NCBI GenBank assembly: GCA_963995525.1
Contig: OZ023217.1
Location: 24,597,494-24,661,493, forward strand
Source of the DNA: Escarpia spicata
Lineage: Eukaryota; Annelida; Polychaeta; Sabellida; Siboglinidae
Direction: 5' to 3'
Length of the DNA: 64,000 bases
In this document: one piece after another, positions 22,420 through 37,246 of the stretch
How the letters are laid out: each line of letters starts with the position of its first letter
Numbering within the stretch: position 1 is the stretch's first letter
Notes under the pieces: model-generated
What the model saw: only the letters and a program-made list of their open reading frames with translations
What the model was told of the DNA's origin: nothing
Database searches by the model: none
Made by a program: the position numbers and the translations under genes

Positions 22420-24030
22420 GGATCTAGGAGAGGGACAACTCTGATTCTAAACGTCGGTAGACACAGCTCATTAGCATTGCCAGGCAGTGGGTCTAGGAGA
22501 AGGGCAACTCTGATTCTAAACCTCGGTAGACAGCTCATTAGCATTGGCAGGCAGTGGGTCTAGGAGAAGGGCAACTCTGATTCTAAACCTCGGTAGACAC
22601 ATCTCATTAGCATTGGCAGGCAGTGGGTCTAGGAGAAGGGCAACTCTGATTCTAAACCTCGGTAGACACAGCTCATTAGCCTTGGCAGGCAGTGGGTCTA
22701 GGAGAAGGACAACTCTGATTCTAAACCTCGGTAGACACAGCTCATTAGCATTGCCAGGCAGTGGGTCTAGGAGAAGGGCAACTCTGATTCTAAACCTCGG
22801 TAGACACAGCTCATTAGCCTTGGCAGGCAGTGGGTCTAGGAGAAGGACAACTCTGATTCTAAACCTCGGTAGACACATCTCATTAGCATTGGCAGGCAGT
22901 GGGTCTAGGAGAAGGGCAACTCTGATTCTAAACCTCGGTAGACACAGCTCATTAGCCTTGGCAGGCAGTGGGTCTAGGAGAAGGACAACTCTGATTCTAA
23001 ACCTCGGTAGACACAGCTCATTAGCATTGGCAGGCAGTGGGTCTAGGAGAAGGGCAACTCTGATTCTAAACCTCGGTAGACACAGCTCATTAGCATTGGC
23101 AGGCAGTGGATCTAGGAGAGGGACAACTCTGATTCTAAACCTCGGTAGACACAGCTCATTAGCATTGGCAGGCAGTGGGTCTAGGAGAAGGGCAACTCTG
23201 ATTCTAAACCTCGGTAGACACAACTCATTAGCATTGGCAGGCAGTGGGTCTAGGAGAAGGACAACAATGATTCTAAACTTCGGTAGAGCCAACTCATTAG
23301 CCTTGGCAGGCAGTGGGTCTAGGAGAAGGACAACAATGATTCTAAACTTCGGTAGACCCAACTCATTAGCCTTGGCAGGCAGTGGGTCTAGGAGAAGGAC
23401 AACAATGATTCTAAACTTCGGTAGACCCAACTCATTAGCCTTGGCAGGCAGTGGGTCTAGGAGAAGGACAACAATGATTCTAAACTTCGGTAGACCCAAC
23501 TCATTAGCCTTGGCAGGCAGTGGGTCTAGGAGAAGGACAACAATGATTCTAAACTTCGGTAGACCCAACTCATTAGCCTTGGCAGGCAGTGGGTCTAGGA
23601 GAAGGACAACAATGATTCTAAACTTCGGTAGACCCAACTCATTAGCCTGGGCAGGCAGTGGGTCTAGGAGAAGGACAACAATGATTCTAAACTTCGGTAG
23701 ACCCAACTCATTAGCCTTGGCAGGCAGTGGGTCTAGGAGAAGGACAACAATGATTCTAAACTTCGGTAGACCCAACTCATTAGCCTGGGCAGGCAGTGGG
23801 TCTAGGAGAAGGACAACAATGATTCTAAACTTCGGTAGACCCAACTCATTAGCCTGGGCAGGCAGTGGGTCTAGGAGAAGGACAACAATGATTCTAAACT
23901 TCGGTAGACCCAACTCATTAGCCTGGGCAGGCAGTGGGTCTAGGAGAAGTAAAACTCTGATTCTAAACCTCGGTAGACCCAGCTCATTAGCCTTGGCAGG
24001 CAGTGGGTCTAGGAGAAGTAAAACTCTGCT
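22420..24030. repeat. 69-bp minisatellite, about 23 copies, open on both strands
   Basis: The monomer has GGCAGGCAGTGGGTCTAGGA, then GATTCTAAACCTCGGTAGAC and AGCTCATTAGC. Two sequence classes form blocks. Up to about 23260 the monomers read ACTCTGATTCTAAACCTCGG with ACACAG. From about 23260 to 23940 they read AACAATGATTCTAAACTTCGG with ACCCAA. Because 69 = 3 x 23, single frames stay open on both strands for over 490 codons as 23-residue repeats. I judge this an artefact of the period rather than a gene. Confidence 0.93.
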
Positions 24031-24126
24031 GTAGACGGATCGAAACGTTGCAAGTTTCAAATACAGCTCCAATGCAAGTTTAATTATTGCTATTAAAATA
24101 TAATCTTGGAGCCATGAACGATATCT

Positions 24127-24600
24127 TCCACCAGAACTCACCAACTTTGTGGAGCGCCTTGATGAAACATCTGCAGCATATGGCATGGAGATCAGTGCCG
24201 AGAAAGCCAAGCTGATGACCAACAACCCCAATGGCATCAAGACAGGAATCAAAGCAAATGACCAAAACCTTAAATAATATCCAGATTCAAATACCTGGGT
24301 GTAATTATCACAAATGAGGGGTCCAAACCTGAAGTGCTATCCAGGATGGCACAGACAACAGCAACGGTGACAAGACTCAAACTAAAAAGCCACCTGGGAC
24401 GACAACCTCATCTCACTCGGCTCCAAAATCAGACTGATGCGCTCCCTTGTGATGTCAGTATTCCTTTACACTTGCGAGACATGGACCATTACAGTAGACT
24501 CGCAAAGAAGCATCCAGGCCATGGAGATGAGATGTACCGCAAAATCCTGCGCATCTCGGCTGAACCAAATTCGTATTGGGTGGGATGAGCCGGAGCTTCA
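24127..24600 (+). mobile_element. LINE RT relic (endonuclease-RT type)
   Basis: Plus-strand frames give ELTNFVERLDETSAAYGMEI, SAEKAKLMTNN, then after a frameshift IRLMRSLVMSVFLYTCETWT and IQAMEMRC. This is the C-terminal half of the RT of a common invertebrate non-LTR element whose hallmark is the TLLYGCETWT-like block. It carries stops and frameshifts. Confidence 0.85.
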
Positions 24601-24789
24601 GCACGAATCCGCTGTTGGACCCTGAAGGCGGGGGTGGGAGGGGGAGGAGTTGAACAATGTTCGAGGCGATGTTCACAGTTTCCGAAGGTCTAGCGGAGCA
24701 CATTCAAAATATCTCCCCCCCCCCAATAGCGCAAGCTTAGCGTGGCCAAATTAAAACGGTCCAGAGGGCACGCGCCCTTCAGGCCCCCT

Positions 24790-25035
24790 GAATCTGCCTA
24801 TGTAATCTGGGTATAATTGTGCATGCAGATCTAGAATATATTTCGGGTGGGGATTATGGTTAGGTTTTTACGACCCCCCCCCCCCGGTTAAAGTGTACGA
24901 ATCTCCCAAACGCCTCTTCTCGCCGAAGAATAATTCTTTCCCCAGATGATGTTGTTAGTTGATTAGTGAAATACGCACACAAATCTTGCACGTAAGTCTA
25001 GGATATCTTTGGATGGGAGGTTGGTAGTATCCCAT
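24790..25035. repeat. Satellite of about 130-150 bp, left part
   Basis: Two copies of a unit with TGTGCATGCAGATCTAGAATA / GCACGTAAGTCTAGGATATC followed by a GGGTGGGGAT-type stretch, a C run and CCGAAGAATAATTCTTTCC. Two related copies resume after the LINE at 25834-26115. Confidence 0.65.
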
Positions 25036-25833
25036 GTACAAGCATGGGGCAATGGAAATACAATAAGAAAGATAGAACTATTACAAAAACGCGCTATACA
25101 AATAATAAAAAAAGAAGATATAGAAGTCACACCGATCCTATCTTTAAATCTGAAAATATACTTAAAATCACTGATATTCACAGGTTACATGTCTCACTAT
25201 TTATGTATGATTATCACCATAATACACTGCCTAAATCCTTCAAACACTATATACCAAAAAAGAATGTAGCCACTAACACCAGAATTACTAGACAACGTAA
25301 CCTCCTATATAGAGAGAAGCCCAGAACACATTTTTCATCTAAATTACCTAAACACCATTTTATAAAACTATGGAATAATCTCGATTATAAGATACAAAAC
25401 GTCAAATCCAGACAACAAATGAAAATTGTATTATCCAATCAATATCTAGACAACTATCTTAGCCACGTGCACTGCCTAAATCCCAGATGTGCGGAGTGCA
25501 ATTAAATATTTGTTTACTTTATATATTAATGTTCGGATCCGCAAAAAATTTCTTATAATTGTTTTCTAACAGTAATTTCCTACAATAATTCGTTTCTCTC
25601 TCCATCGCATCCCCAGTCCGTTGTCCGTTGTCATACACAAGATATCATACACTCGTGATAATCTACGTATGCGTAAATATAATTCGAAATATATGTTTAT
25701 GGGGTCACAGGAAGACGGCATATTACATGCCATGTGACCACCATGCAACACAACTTTATTTTTAAACGGTTGTTTTGTGTATGTATACTGCTATGTTGTT
25801 GTTGTTGCAAAATAAATTGATTTGATTTGATAC
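25036..25833 (+). mobile_element. LINE 3' end inserted into the satellite
   Basis: It encodes the C-terminal RT tail: NTIRKIELLQKRAIQIIKKE, then in a shifted frame LPKSFKHYIP, TRITRQRNLLYREK and LPKHHFIKLWNNLDYKIQN. A 3' UTR follows, ending in AATAAATTGATTTGATTTGA, whose TGATT tail marks the insertion end. It has one early frameshift but is otherwise little decayed, so it is a fairly recent 5'-truncated insertion. Confidence 0.88.
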
Positions 25834-26115
25834 GAACCCCCTCCGAATACAAACCAATCGGTCAAAATATACGACCCTCCAAAACCCCTATCACCGAATA
25901 ATGATTCCTCCCTCAGTTGAAGCCGTACGTTATAGGCATTTGATGAAATATGCACATAATTCTTGTATGTAGGCGTAAGATATATTTCTGAGGTGGGGAT
26001 CGGAATAATCCCATTATTATGAACTAACCCCTCTTTCCTACCCCCTCTGAAAACGAATTCCCAGTCAAATAAGCGAACCTTCCAAACACCCCCTTCACCG
26101 AAAGATAAACCTTAC
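25834..26115. repeat. Satellite of about 130-150 bp, right part
   Basis: Two more copies of the unit (TATGCACATAATTCTTGTAT, GATATATTTCTGAGGTGGGG, CCGAATAATGATTCC). They are related to 24790-25035. Confidence 0.65.
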
Positions 26116-26129
26116 TCAGAAGATGCGAT

Positions 26130-26660
26130 CGTGTTTTGGAATTAATTTCAAAACACTCTAGTCTTATTGAAAACACTCACCAGTAGAAATTTCAAAACAC
26201 TCACTCGTACATATTATCCTGTGCGGCGGTGTCGAATCTTGGGCAAGTTCGTTCACTATACGTTGCTCCAGTTCACTCAGCTGTATGAATGAGTACCTGG
26301 CTATAGACAGTGGTGGATATTTGTGTACGAATAGTCTTCGCGCATTAATTGCAGCGTGGCTGGATGCTTCCCAGAGAAGTTGAGATGGTGTTCGATTGAA
26401 CAGGTCTGCCAGGGAGTAAAGTGTAAAGCGCTTTGAACAGTCCTGAGGACTGGATACTGCGCTATATAAGAACTTACCTTTATTATGTTTTCCAGGGAGA
26501 GTGTTTTGAAATTGCTCAGGAATTGGGAATTTCAAAACACTACCCAATTTGAAAACACTTTATAGAGTGTGCTGAAATTAATTTAAAAGCACTGTAAGTG
26601 TTTTCAAATTAATTCCCAAACACTACCGTAGTGTTTTCCAGGGTTTTTAAATTGCCACAC
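26130..26660. repeat. Foldback-rich GAAAACACT / AGTGTTTTC element
   Basis: Words TTCAAAACACT, GAAAACACT and their inverses AGTGTTTTGAAAT, AGTGTTTTC recur on both sides of a SINE inserted at 26205. This resembles a palindromic MITE interrupted by the SINE. Exact ends are uncertain. Confidence 0.6.
26205..26487 (+). mobile_element. tRNA-derived SINE, 5'-truncated
   Basis: The body matches the 15034-15355 copy from CCTGTGC..GTGTCGAA onward, through TATGAATGAGTACCTGGCTA and AACAGGTCTGCCAGGGAGTA, to GCGCTATATAAGAACTTACC. The tRNA-like head is missing. Confidence 0.9.
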
Positions 26661-27564
26661 CGGTTGCGTATGCGCGACACTTCCAGATGCGCGGGATGAC
26701 GTCGGTTGACTAATAATCTCAAGCCATTTTAAATTATTATAGGTTAACGTGTATGTTTTTATGAGACACAGGCCTACGCCGGCTGTTACCAATTCATCGA
26801 TGTTGTTCGTCGCGTCTCTTTCTTCTGATGTCGACTATTGATCGAGAAGACGTGACGAGCACGCGACAGCTGCCTATGTGTCGGGTGGGGGGGGGGGGGG
26901 GGGGTCAATTCACAATATCTAAAACGGCCCGATGACACATCTATTCAAACTATGTCACATCACACCATTGCAGTAACAATAGTTTCTAAGACATGATAAC
27001 TGCGCAATATTAAACGAATAAGAGTTAACGAGCTAACGGTTCTTCATTACCCTCATGTTGGCGATTGACATTTTCTAATTATTTTGATACGAGATAACCT
27101 CTGGTGTTATGTTAGTTACACCCTAATTATAATCAATTAGTTTCTTATTATAACTTTGAATCCTACAGTAACACCAGTTAGAACTCATTAGCAATTGTCA
27201 TATTTGCATAGCACGCCTGTCGACATCTAACGCAACGATTCAATATCTTGTTTAGAGTTTTATAAAAACTTACTACAGCCTTAATTTTTTTAGACGACAT
27301 TATTAAACGCGTGAAAGCGTCAGCGCAGTTACTTTAGCAACCACATGTTTTGACTTAATTAAGATTATGCCCTATTAATTTATATGAGCAATACGGTGTT
27401 CGAAAGACAACAGCTCTTTCTTGCTTCGATCGGCGTGTGACACCCCCCCAACACCAGAGAGTATGGAATATTGAAAAGTGCGTTGTTGAGCGAAGAACCG
27501 CGCGCGCGTTATCCAGTCGTTCCTACTTGTTCGGTTAGGTTATCGGACACTTCAACGGGCAACA
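26661..27564 (+). promoter_or_regulatory. Upstream region of the C1GALT1-like gene
   Basis: It contains a G run of 18 bp (26887-26904) and otherwise no recognisable repeat. The last 150 bp are GC-richer (CGCGCGCGTT at about 27500) and probably hold the promoter and 5' UTR. No TATA box stands out near a clear start. Confidence 0.35.
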
Positions 27565-30169
<2,605 letters not shown>

Positions 30170-30597
30170 ACACAATAACTCAAATACTCATAGGTTGTTC
30201 GAATCGACATCGCTTGAAATGGCGCATACTAAAAGGCGGACCAAGAACAGCCGGACCGTGCGGACCACTTTCACAAGGATTCGCACGATCGCTGCGCTTC
30301 ATTTTACGCGTTGTTGCTAGCTGTTACCTGTTGTAGGCGCTTTTGTGCGTTCGTTTGTAAGCATTGGTGGTGTAATGTGCTTGCGTGCCTGTGTTAAGAC
30401 ATATGTTTTACTATTATAGTTTTTAGATTACATCTTACATTTGACTTTTTTGAGTAAATTTAATAGATAGAATTCTTCTGCATCAACAATTTCAGTATTA
30501 GCTACAATTTATTAGTACATTCCAAAATAAGTTATACAAGTTGAGGTATGAAAGTAAGCCTATTGCAAAAGAACTAACTCATAAATGTATTAATGCA

Positions 30598-30603
30598 AAT
30601 AAA
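30598..30603 (+). terminator. Candidate poly(A) signal AATAAA for the C1GALT1-like gene
   Basis: A canonical AATAAA downstream of the stop, lying inside the TIR element. If used, transposon sequence supplies the transcript end. Confidence 0.4.
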
Positions 30604-31084
30604 CGTTTTTATTTCAGTCTGAACTGTTACAAATAACTTGTACAGATGGGCGCCTTACACATATTCATATATAGATAGTATACAAAGTCAAATGTTAAGA
30701 TTTATCAAAAATTATACTAATAAAACATCAGTTATATTGTGTTGTATAAATGTGCACAAACAAGGCAGTTAGGTCTATAGAAATTAAATCGAGACTGTAT
30801 CTGCGAGAGATGATCACAGACACACATATTCTTTGCTAACATGTCCACAGTTCCAGCTTCTTCAACATTCACATGAAATGAAGTACTCGCACTAACATAC
30901 CAATTGAACTGAAACCAAAAGTCATTGTTGGTATTTCATTTCAAAATTCCAGTTCGCCAAAGTTGATGTCAAAGATTTACGTAAATTGACAGGGGTCCAA
31001 AATAACAAGAACATCCAAATCCTATTAACCATTCACACAATCACTAACGAATGTGTAACAGTGACAATCCAATTGAGTTCAAAC

Positions 31085-31215
31085 CAAGTAGGCGGCCTCA
31101 AGTATACTATGGATCAAACCAAGTAGGCCCCAAGTATACTATGGATCAAACCAAGTAGGCCCCAAGTATACTATGGATCAAACCAAGTAGGCCCCAAGTA
31201 TACTATGGATCAAAC
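31085..31215. repeat. 32-bp tandem repeat, about four copies
   Basis: Unit GATCAAACCAAGTAGGCCCC followed by AAGTATACTATG, inside the 30218-31612 element. Confidence 0.9.
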
Positions 31216-31612
31216 AAAGTCAAAAGACTGCCGAAGCCTCAGTCTCACCTTGCTGTGTGGTCATTATTTCAGTATAGCAATGGTGTTGCCCGTGAAAAAC
31301 ATGTACAGTTAGCCAAGTGGCTACTTCAAATTATTTAAATCAAATTACTCTGCGTGAGACCTCACTTTACAAATGAGTGATATTTTCGCGCCGATATTTT
31401 CATAGTAGGTGGACGTTATGTTTATCATTCTTTTTATTTTCTAAAAATACAAGTTACACCAATGATAATAAACAAACAACTGCTAATAACACCCCAATGT
31501 TTACAGATACACTCCCAAAAGACAGCAACAACGCACGTAAAGACGGAACGGATATCGTGCGAATTCTTGTGAATGTGGTCCGCCCGTTCTTAGTCCGCCT
31601 TTAAGTATGCGT

Positions 31613-32999
31613 CCGTGAAATAGGTTTCCCGTCTCGTCTTCAATCTAGTGCAATGCTCATCAATAAACGAGTTCACTTAACTGTTACTTAGGGTGATCTT
31701 CTCGACTCCGAACATCGTAAACGAGGTTTTGTTAAAGTAGTTTGTGTCTGCAATAAACAATTATAAGATAAGATAGTGTTCCTCGGTATTGTGTGAATTC
31801 ACTACGAACTGGGAATCTTTACAGTTAGTGGTGCGGCATAACCAATATATCCAGAAGAATTGTTCATTTTGTGATAAAAGCATCAACTTTGGCACACATG
31901 TAGACACTTATATTATAAACAGCAAAGGGAAGCATTAGGTGGCCTCTCTCAAGAATGGCTTAAAGGGGGAATGAAACGCTTGAACAACCATAGCCCAAAC
32001 ATAAGAACATACCATGTACAATACACATCATCATGATTTGATGAGCACAGTGCCGCGGTATATTTAAAATTATTTTTGCAAACTTGGCTATTATCGGCAC
32101 TGGGCGCCGCCATTACGTTCCAGCGCCGATTGGTTTGAGTCGCGAAATGCCACTCACGGCCGCACAATGTAATTCAATAGGCGATTCGGTATAGCTCCCA
32201 GAAAAAACGACGAATCGCATACAAAAAATAAAAACAAAAATCGAATGCACTGAATGGCTACTAGGTACACTGTTAGTGCTAGCAAACAACTTTTCACGTA
32301 CTTCAACGCAAGGATTCCCAGAGAAAAAAGCAGGTTATTGATGATGATTTTGTCGCGTCTGCCGGCGGCAAGCTCTGCAAGAATCTGTGGTGTTAACTTT
32401 TGGATACAAAACTAAATACGAATGTGACGAACATGGAAAGACATTGAACATCAAAACACAATTCTTGGTCAAAACAAAGAGGGTAAAGCAAATTGTTTTC
32501 CCCTCTTTGGTCAAAGACACAGGTCCATATTTGGTTGATTTTTCTACGTACAAGTATGCACCGAGGAAGTATTATTCGGCCAAATCGACCTGGAAACGTG
32601 ACATAATATTATTGTCGGGCGGGGCGAGCGGCGCGTAGGAGGCGACAAGCCGAAATCAGCTCATGGCGAGTTACGGTTTCAGTCACATATCACTACGACA
32701 ACAATATAGTCGAACATTTGTATTTCAACGTCTGCATATATAACATATATACGACCTATTCTAAATCGAAATGTAATAAGAAATGTTACTACGATAAAGT
32801 ACGAATAAACGGGAATAATCTTCTTCTTCTTCCAAATACTGGACTGGGCCCTTACAGGACGTTAAAAGTCCAACGAAGCTTATGCGCTTTGGGTGGCGTG
32901 TATATGCTCTCTTAAAAATAGTTGAAATGTTAAACTGTTAAACAGGTGTTGCATAGAGCACTGGACAGTTTTAAAACTATGTACGATGTACTTGGATGT
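31613..32999. other. Intergenic DNA
   Basis: No gene was recognised. An 83-codon ORF at 32387-32638 (plus) shows no familiar motif and I do not call it. Confidence 0.45.
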
Positions 33000-33970
33000 C
33001 TCAGCAAGTAGCTATCTGGTGACAGATGTTGAGGCCACCGAGGCCAGCATTGAAAGCCACTAGGCAGATGGTGGCTGATAGACTTGTGGGGAGCCTGTTC
33101 CACTCTCTGAGTGTTGCAGGGAAAAAGAAGTGGAAAAGGACTGGGTGGTCTGCCCTCGCTTCACGAAAACGCTGGTCTCCTCGAGTTCTGGGATCACTCC
33201 GTTGGATGTATTGGTCTATGATGATGTCAACGCGCCCGGTGTTGATTTTGTGAAGGAGACTAAGGCGGTTGTTCTTCCTCCTCGCTTCAAGGCCTTCCCA
33301 GTGCAGCACCTTCAGCATGGTTTCAACACATCCTGGTGTTCTGTCTCTGTAGTCGCCACAAGATAATATGGCTGCTCGTCGCTGCACTGCCGCTAGTTGA
33401 CTGATATCTTTCTGGAGATGGGGGTCCCAAGCAGCAGAGACGTGTTCCAAAATGGGCCTTACCATGGTGGTATAGGAAATTGCCTTGACTTTGGTTGAGC
33501 AGTCGTTGATATTTCGTCGCAGGAAACAGAGGACTGTTTGCTTTCCCTGCTGTTGACGCTGTATGTCTTGAACATGTCAGGTTGTTGGTGACTGTGACGC
33601 CCAGGTATCTACTTGCTTCGGATGTTTCTAGCATTTTGTTATAGATGGTGTATGTTGTTTCACAGGCCGGTTTTGTTTTCTTCGGCATGACCCTGATGGC
33701 TGTGCACTTTCCTGAATTAAATTCCACCTGCCAGTCCTTCTCCCACTGCTCCAGTGATGACAGATCCGACTGGAGGGTCTGTTGGTCTTTGTCAGTGGTG
33801 TGGCTCATAAGGAGGAGGCAGTCGTCTATGGACAGCTTAGTACGCGAAGAGTGTACGACATCTGGCAGATCATTAATGTACGATACGGAAGAAGAGAAGT
33901 CCTAGGACAATGCCCTGGGGCTCTCCCGACGTGACGTCCGCCTGTGTGGTATGTAACCCCTCTAACAGTA
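33000..33970 (-). mobile_element. LINE relic, C-terminal RT half
   Basis: The minus strand encodes QADVTSGEPQGIVLG (RT motif before YADD), then LSSLEQWEKDWQVEFNSGKC, ASRYLGVTV and MVRPILEHVSAAWDPHLQKD, and ends ATLREWNRLPTSLS. These are Jockey/CR1-type RT and C-terminal blocks. It is cut at 33970 by a large palindromic element. The 5' half resumes at 39275. Confidence 0.88.
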
Positions 33971-35269
33971 GTCCATGAGCCAGACACGATTTGATTCTCC
34001 AATTGAGGAACTAAATCCCACTATGAATTTCAGTTACACTAATATTTGAGGTGTCCGAAAATGGGTGATGGACATTTCAGAAGCGTAGCTTATTACATTT
34101 TTGGACGTCATCTTTAAACATGGCTGCCATTTTCAAGTGTAAGTCGAGCTATTCAACACTTTGTGTCCTACAGCCAAATCTACTGATTGGATCTTCAAGT
34201 TGTATAAACGAAAGTTATTCCAAACAAAATGCCGAGTACGGGATAATCATATAATCTTCTATAACCATTATTGGCAAAAACGTAGGGGGGAATGTCAAGA
34301 AAAATGCAAAAGAATTGCATTTTTTGCCACAATTTGTTTTACGTAATTTTTGGTAATGTTTTAATGACATTGATTATACATTTTTTACTTTCTTACCAAA
34401 CTATATGCAATTTGCTACATTTCAGTCATTTTAGATATATTTTTTACTGTTTCTATATGTTGTAGGCACATCAAAACATAAATGTACCCCATCTGGTTTC
34501 AGAAAACGGGAACATTACTATACAGACTTCATTTCCCTCTTACGGCAAAACGTCTTGGCAGATTTGCATGAAATTTCCTGTGAATACGTAAACATATATG
34601 CACTTGTGATGTCAGACACGGAATAAATAAGTTATGCATATGATTTATTAACCTAATAAAACAAAAATTAAGAAACCATGCCAAATATTAGCTTGTGAAT
34701 GTTATGTATAAACTTCTGCCTTCGAATATATAAATTCACTAAAATATGTGAATGAGGTTATGTGATCGGCAATTATGTATTGCTATGCACATAATCTGTT
34801 TCCAAACGTGTGGCTATAAAACATAGCCCAAGAATATCTGTAAAGGTGACGCCGCAATAATCAATTACAACCGTCCTTTGCATGAGCATGTGCTTCCGTC
34901 CAGCTGTTACATTAGGTAACTAGCCGTAACGTCTAGTTAACTAAAATATATTCCACGAAATCGTGTATGTCAAACACATAGAGGATGCCTCGAATAATGT
35001 TTTGAGGCGGTGTAATAATGGTATTTTGAACTGACGAACTAATGATGTTCTGCCATGTCAACATACATTTCTTCGGGTCTTACTCGGTGCAAGTGAGGGC
35101 GGTTCTGCTCGCGTTAACAGATTGGCATGGTCATTAACCCAGCGTGTTATAAATGCTGTGACGGTTGGTGCTGTGAAGACATCTAAGCAGGTCCTATTTC
35201 TGTGAATTATAAAAAAACTTTCACAGAAAAGATTGAAGTAATCAAAATTCTGAAACCTCTCGGGCATGT

Positions 35270-36600
35270 GTGAATGCGCTCATTTGTGTGAAACAAATTG
35301 AGATGGCGCTGCCCATTGATAAAATATCAAGTGTTGACAATGATTATGTTCTATTTCCATCCAATGTACGTCATTCCGTCCCAACAGTGTTAGCATATGA
35401 CAATAGCATTAGGCAAGATGAATCGCTGACGGGGGAGGAACATCTCATCGAGTCAATGGCATAATTCCCCAACCAAAGTTGTTTAAGTGCAAGCCGCATC
35501 AGATAACGTTTACTGTGACTAAAACAGAAAAGATGCGATCAATCTAGTTATCCGAGAAATTGCTTCCAGTGTACAGCGTTGGGAAAAGAGAAGGTCCACC
35601 TACGTCAAACCACTTGATTTATCTGGACCTCTTGCAGAGTAGCACTAACAGCCCAGTGGAGTAACCACGGGTGGGTGGGACTCGTTTGCAGGAACCATCA
35701 TTTGTAGGTTTGCCCACTATCAACATGCGAAAGAAATGTCCACTGTCGAAGAAATGTTATGCAACAACTTGTATGAATATTACAGAAAATATATTGTTAA
35801 CAAGGATACACAAACAGGAGGAGGAAACATACTTCAGCATCCGGCCTGGGGTAGAGTCGTGCTTCAACTTTACAGCAGAACACAGTGCTGTTGCAATGCG
35901 GCAGTTGCGTGAGACATTCTTTGTCCAGGACTCAACACCGGTCGAAGCAGTTGTTGATCTACTGAAGAACGACTAGGCAAATGTGTTTGGGCAGGACCCT
36001 TCCAATTTTGTCATTTCTACAAGTGTGCCACACCTGACGTCTCCGGTGATCCCCTGCGCGCACTGCAAAAGTGGGAACAAGTGTACTAGGTATTTCAGGA
36101 ACAGTAAGTTCAGGAAGGCATAAGTTTATACGACCCTATCAAGAAAATGAACTTGAAAACATTCTGTGAATGCTAGAAGAAATGAGTGATTGGCTCAAAT
36201 AAAGAAATAATCTTTCTTTAAGACTGACAGGACGTTTTTCTGCATCGTTGAACTGATTGCAAAAATACGATGCACATTGTGTTTTCGCATCCTCTTGGGC
36301 CGTATCTATGGTCAGTTGGAAACATTGATGAAAGCATTAAGAAAACTAGCGAGCTGCTTTTGAACTGCATCTAGAAAATATGGTGGACCAGCCAGATGGT
36401 GGTCTCAATTGTTGCAACGGCTCTCGCAGAGAAGCTAAACGGAGAAATTCACACTTTTGAAGAGTTACCTAACCAGATTTGTTAATCATCGTTGCACGCT
36501 GATCAAGGACGTGTGATATTTGGGACCAGTCGATCAATCCGCTGAGCATGTGAACCACGGAGTCAAGGTCCGTTTGCTTCTATATGCACTGTAATGCTGC
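35270..36600 (+). pseudogene. Degenerate transposon-borne ORF, left copy, uncharacterised family
   Basis: Plus-strand pieces in several frames include LPIDKISSVDNDYVLFPSNV, SVPTVLAYDN, (after a frameshift) GTSHRVNGIIPQPKLFKCKP, MSTVEEMLCNNLYEYY and MHIVFSHPLGPYLWSVGNID. From memory these resemble a recurrent family of uncharacterised, high-copy invertebrate proteins; that likeness needs a search. I assign no enzymatic role. Frameshifts and stops make it a pseudogene. Confidence 0.55.
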
Positions 36601-36639
36601 AGTGAATTATCAGCCTTTTGTCCCTCTTGCAATTGTATA

Positions 36640-37246
36640 TCCTTGTTGACTATTTCTTGTGTAATTTTATTCCAATTTGATATGGCCAAATGGGATACCT
36701 TGTCTGAATGGAAAGTCTCCTCGTAGGAAATGTTGGTCTACAGTTGGGTACTCTTTTTCGGCTGTGTCGTCAGTGCATAGTACACCTTGCCTAGTTCATC
36801 TTGCCAAATGAAGAATCGAGTTGGCCTCCTTGTCATCTCACAACAGGGACTGGTCGGGATGCCTCCCTGCTATTTTAGTGGCCTCTGTGAAACTGTGCAA
36901 CGTTTTCAAACTGAAGGAGGACATTCCGTCGAACGCGTCGCGTAACATTTCTTGGACAGTGGACAGTGTTACATTGTGCAAGTAGCCCACAACATTTTCC
37001 ACGTCAACATGTTCTTATGAGATTATGTTGATCGCCGTCCAAGAGCTGATTTTTCGATCGGTTACAGCAAATGAGTGAACACTCACACGTGGCTACTCCG
37101 TTCAGCTGTTGATGCTGCATCTGCATGAGGTCCAGATACATTAGCTGGTTAGATTGTAGGTGAGCTTTCTCTTTTCCCAACGCTGTATACCGGGGGCAAC
37201 TTCTCGGATAGCTAGTTCGGTCGCTTCTTCTCTGTTTTGGCAACAT
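36640..37246 (-). pseudogene. Degenerate transposon-borne ORF, right inverted copy
   Basis: The minus-strand YTALGKEKAHLQSNQLMYLD corresponds to the plus-strand YSVGKREGPPTSNHLIYLDL near 35580. TLSTVQEMLRDAF corresponds to MSTVEEMLCNNL near 35740. So the right half carries a second, inverted remnant of the same gene. It is also broken. Confidence 0.55.

Larger units (their letters stand above)
30218..31612. mobile_element. Non-autonomous DNA transposon with about 150-bp TIRs
   Basis: The left end contains GCGCATACTAAAAGGCGGAC. The right end, reverse-complemented, contains ACGCATACTTAAAGGCGGAC. The inverted match continues through AAGAAC..GGACC, TTCACAAG and TTCGCACGAT for roughly 150 bp. The interior has no transposase. 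It begins about 50 bp after the C1GALT1-like stop codon. Superfamily and target duplication are not determined. Confidence 0.8.

Noticed and set aside
22516..24252. Minus-strand ORF of 578 codons and the overlapping plus-strand ORF of 496 codons
   Set aside because: Both are made of 69-bp tandem monomers; openness follows from the period being a multiple of three. The frames show no domain and no bias for one strand.
32387..32638. 83-codon plus-strand ORF
   Set aside because: It has no recognisable motif, and ORFs of this size are expected by chance here.
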